This document shows, piece by piece, positions 7,183 through 8,663 of a DNA stretch of 8,663 bases. Both the position numbers and the translations under genes were made by a program. The notes beneath the pieces are model-generated. The model made no database searches and was not told the DNA's origin. It was given only the letters and a program-made list of their open reading frames with translations. The stretch covers positions 1 to 8,663 of the forward strand of contig CALEST010000382.1 in assembly GCA_937907555.1 (NCBI GenBank), in the 5' to 3' direction. The stretch is from an uncultured Sediminibacterium sp. (GTDB lineage Bacteria > Bacteroidota > Bacteroidia > Chitinophagales > Chitinophagaceae). Position 1 is the stretch's first letter; every line of letters starts with the position of its first letter.

Positions 7183-8467
7183 ACATAAAAAGTATTCATG
7201 GATTGTAGTGGCGTTACTCTGGGTAGTAGCGCTGCTCAATTATATGGACAGGCAAATGCTGAGTACCATGAAACCAGCTATGCAGGCGGATATTGAGGCA
7301 TTGAACAGTGCTACCAACTTTGGTTATCTAATGGCTGTATTTCTCTGGATTTATGGATTCATGAGTCCGGTATCCGGAATTGTTGCAGATAGGCTAAACA
7401 GAAAATGGTTGATTGTGGGTAGTTTGTTTGTATGGAGTGCCATTACATTTGCTATGGGTTATGCAACTACTTTTAATCAGTTGTATTGGTTAAGGGCAGG
7501 TATGGGCGTTAGTGAAGCATTGTATATTCCTGCCGCCCTTTCCTTAATTGCAGATTATCACGATAACAAAACAAGATCCCTGGCGATTGGTATCCATATG
7601 ACCGGGTTATATATGGGCCAGGCATTGGGCGGTTTTGGTGCAACCATTGCTGCCAGCTACTCCTGGCAATCGGCTTTTACCAGTTTTGGGTTGATTGGTA
7701 TTGTTTATTCCATTGTGCTGATTTTGTTTTTGCGGGAGAAGCCGAAAGAAATAGAGCCAGTAATTGCTAGTTTGAAGAACAGGATATTAACCAACGAACA
7801 CAAAAAATCTTTTCTAAAACTGTCTGAAAAAAACAAACGCGAGTCTTTATTCAAGGGCCTGACTGTTTTATTATCTAATATTTCCTTCTGGGTCATCCTG
7901 TTTTATTTTGCAGTACCCAGCTTACCGGGATGGGGTGTAAAAAACTGGCTACCTACTTTGTTTGCAGAAAATCTGCAAATAGAAATGTCTTTGGCAGGGC
8001 CATTGTCTACCATCACCATTGCAGCTTCTTCCTTTATAGGCGTATTGTTTGGTGGAATTCTTTCGGACAGATGGGTGCAAAAGAATATTCGCGGAAGAAT
8101 TTACACCAGTGCTATTGGTCTGGGATTAACCATTCCGGCTTTGCTTTTGATTGGATTGGGTAGCAGTATGCTGCATATGGTGGGAGCGGTGTTTTTCTTT
8201 GGATTTGGGTATGGTATGTTCGACGCCAATAATATGCCTATTCTCTGTCAGTTTATTTCGGCAAAGTACAGGGCAACTGCCTATGGTTTAATGAATATGA
8301 CAGGTGTATTTGCCGGTGCATTCATTACGAATGTATTGGGGAAGTCTACCGACGCAGGAAGTTTAGGAAAAGATTTTGCATTGATGTCGATAGTGGTGGT
8401 TTTTGCCTTGGTTTTACAATTGACAGTGTTAAAACCGAAGCCAGTTGAATCTGAAATTTCATCTTAA
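7175..8467 (+). CDS. nanT: MFS inner-membrane transporter, probable sialic acid permease
   Basis: This 430-residue major facilitator superfamily protein probably carries sialic acid from periplasm to cytoplasm with proton or sodium symport. The GTG start at 7175 is chosen because the first in-frame ATG codes for M24, inside membrane helix 1 (YSWIVVALLWVVALLNYMDRQ); the ATG at 7198 is out of frame. About 12 hydrophobic segments are visible in two halves joined by a charged loop at about 187-228. The MFS motif A is at 68-77 (GIVADRLNRK), with a weaker copy at 294-299 (GILSDR). NYMDRQ in helix 1 fits the anion:cation symporter group. The gene overlaps the mutarotase by 8 bp, suggesting translational coupling. 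The family covers many organic anions, so sialic acid specificity comes from the neighbours; Bacteroides and Tannerella nan clusters are known to use an MFS NanT. Confidence 0.85.
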   Translation: MNKHKKYSWIVVALLWVVALLNYMDRQMLSTMKPAMQADIEALNSATNFGYLMAVFLWIYGFMSPVSGIVADRLNRKWLIVGSLFVWSAITFAMGYATTFNQLYWLRAGMGVSEALYIPAALSLIADYHDNKTRSLAIGIHMTGLYMGQALGGFGATIAASYSWQSAFTSFGLIGIVYSIVLILFLREKPKEIEPVIASLKNRILTNEHKKSFLKLSEKNKRESLFKGLTVLLSNISFWVILFYFAVPSLPGWGVKNWLPTLFAENLQIEMSLAGPLSTITIAASSFIGVLFGGILSDRWVQKNIRGRIYTSAIGLGLTIPALLLIGLGSSMLHMVGAVFFFGFGYGMFDANNMPILCQFISAKYRATAYGLMNMTGVFAGAFITNVLGKSTDAGSLGKDFALMSIVVVFALVLQLTVLKPKPVESEISS

Positions 8468-8497
8468 TTGTTTAAGTATCATTCTAATTATTCAGCA

Positions 8498-8511
8498 TAT
8501 AAATTCTTGCT
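8498..8511 (+). promoter_or_regulatory. TATAAATTnTTGnT leader motif before the last gene
   Basis: TATAAATTCTTGCT abuts the ATG at 8512 and matches the lyase leader at 12 of 14 positions, at the same distance from the start codon. The 44-bp gap after the transporter holds no hairpin that I can see, so the last gene is probably still in the operon. Whether the motif adds a promoter or helps translation cannot be decided from the sequence. Confidence 0.3.
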
Positions 8512-8663
8512 ATGAAAAAACTTTCTATAATTAGTGTATGTATTTTATTGTTGGTGCAACTCGGCTGTGCCAAAAAACTGTTGGCAGTTCCAGGTGAAGT
8601 AAAGGCAACCGCTTTTGCTCCGGCTATACCCGTTTTAAAAGGAATGGAACAGAATCCGGTTCT
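8512..8663 (+). CDS. N-terminus of a probable lipoprotein, possibly a sialidase (cut by window end)
   Basis: Only the first 50 codons are present. A basic start (MKKL) and hydrophobic residues 5-17 lead to LGC at 17-19, with lysines after the cysteine (CAKK). This fits a lipoprotein signal peptide, although the Q at position -3 of the lipobox is unusual. After it, AIPVLKGMEQNPVL resembles the opening of the N-terminal domain of Bacteroidota exo-sialidases, which as I recall it begins with a pattern like IPIL.....NVLFRI. The position at the end of a sialic-acid operon supports that reading. A surface or periplasmic sialidase is my best guess, but a hexosaminidase, a sialate O-acetylesterase or another lipoprotein remains open. 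The coding call is firm; the function is weak inference. Confidence 0.75.
   Translation, partial: MKKLSIISVCILLLVQLGCAKKLLAVPGEVKATAFAPAIPVLKGMEQNPV

Noticed and set aside
7930..8163. Plus-strand open frame of 77 codons within the transporter gene
   Set aside because: It is a +1 frame shadow of the MFS coding region; the MFS frame stays open and family-like throughout, so no frameshift is implied.
1..8663. Mobile elements, CRISPR arrays, tRNA or rRNA genes, or a phage or defence system
   Set aside because: No transposase, integrase, regularly spaced repeats, RNA gene structures or defence domains are visible; every large open frame belongs to the sialic-acid locus.

Overview
The window looks like part of a chromosome of a Bacteroidota species, plausibly of the Chitinophagaceae or a relative. 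This rests on a SusC/SusD pair, AT-rich leaders without Shine-Dalgarno sequences, lipoproteins with Bacteroidota-style signals and tight same-strand gene packing. The family assignment is inference; no rRNA or marker gene is present.

All recognisable genes lie on the plus strand and form one sialic-acid (N-acetylneuraminate, Neu5Ac) utilisation locus. Positions 1-103 are an AT-rich upstream region with a possible promoter and an imperfect palindrome that could be an operator. Next come a SusC-type TonB-dependent outer-membrane transporter (104-3451) and its SusD-type surface lipoprotein (3472-5004). A 91-bp gap follows with a strong GC-rich hairpin. Then come an N-acetylneuraminate lyase of the vertebrate-NPL-like type (5096-6037), a secreted kelch-propeller mutarotase of the NanM family (6040-7182) and an MFS inner-membrane transporter (7175-8467). 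The last gene starts at 8512 and runs off the window; it encodes a probable lipoprotein whose visible N-terminus is compatible with, but does not prove, a sialidase.

The genes fit one route. A surface enzyme would release sialic acid, the SusC/SusD pair would bring it into the periplasm, the mutarotase would equilibrate its anomers, the MFS carrier would move it into the cytoplasm, and the lyase would cleave it to N-acetylmannosamine and pyruvate. The later enzymes (ManNAc epimerase or kinase, GlcNAc-6-P deacetylase, GlcN-6-P deaminase) and any local regulator are not in the window.

The gene content matches a known kind of system (nan clusters such as those of Tannerella and Bacteroides), and I see no evidence of an undescribed one. 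The points worth a second look are regulatory: the palindrome ahead of susC, the hairpin between susD and the lyase, and a near-identical leader motif directly before the start codons of the lyase and the last gene, with a looser version before susC.
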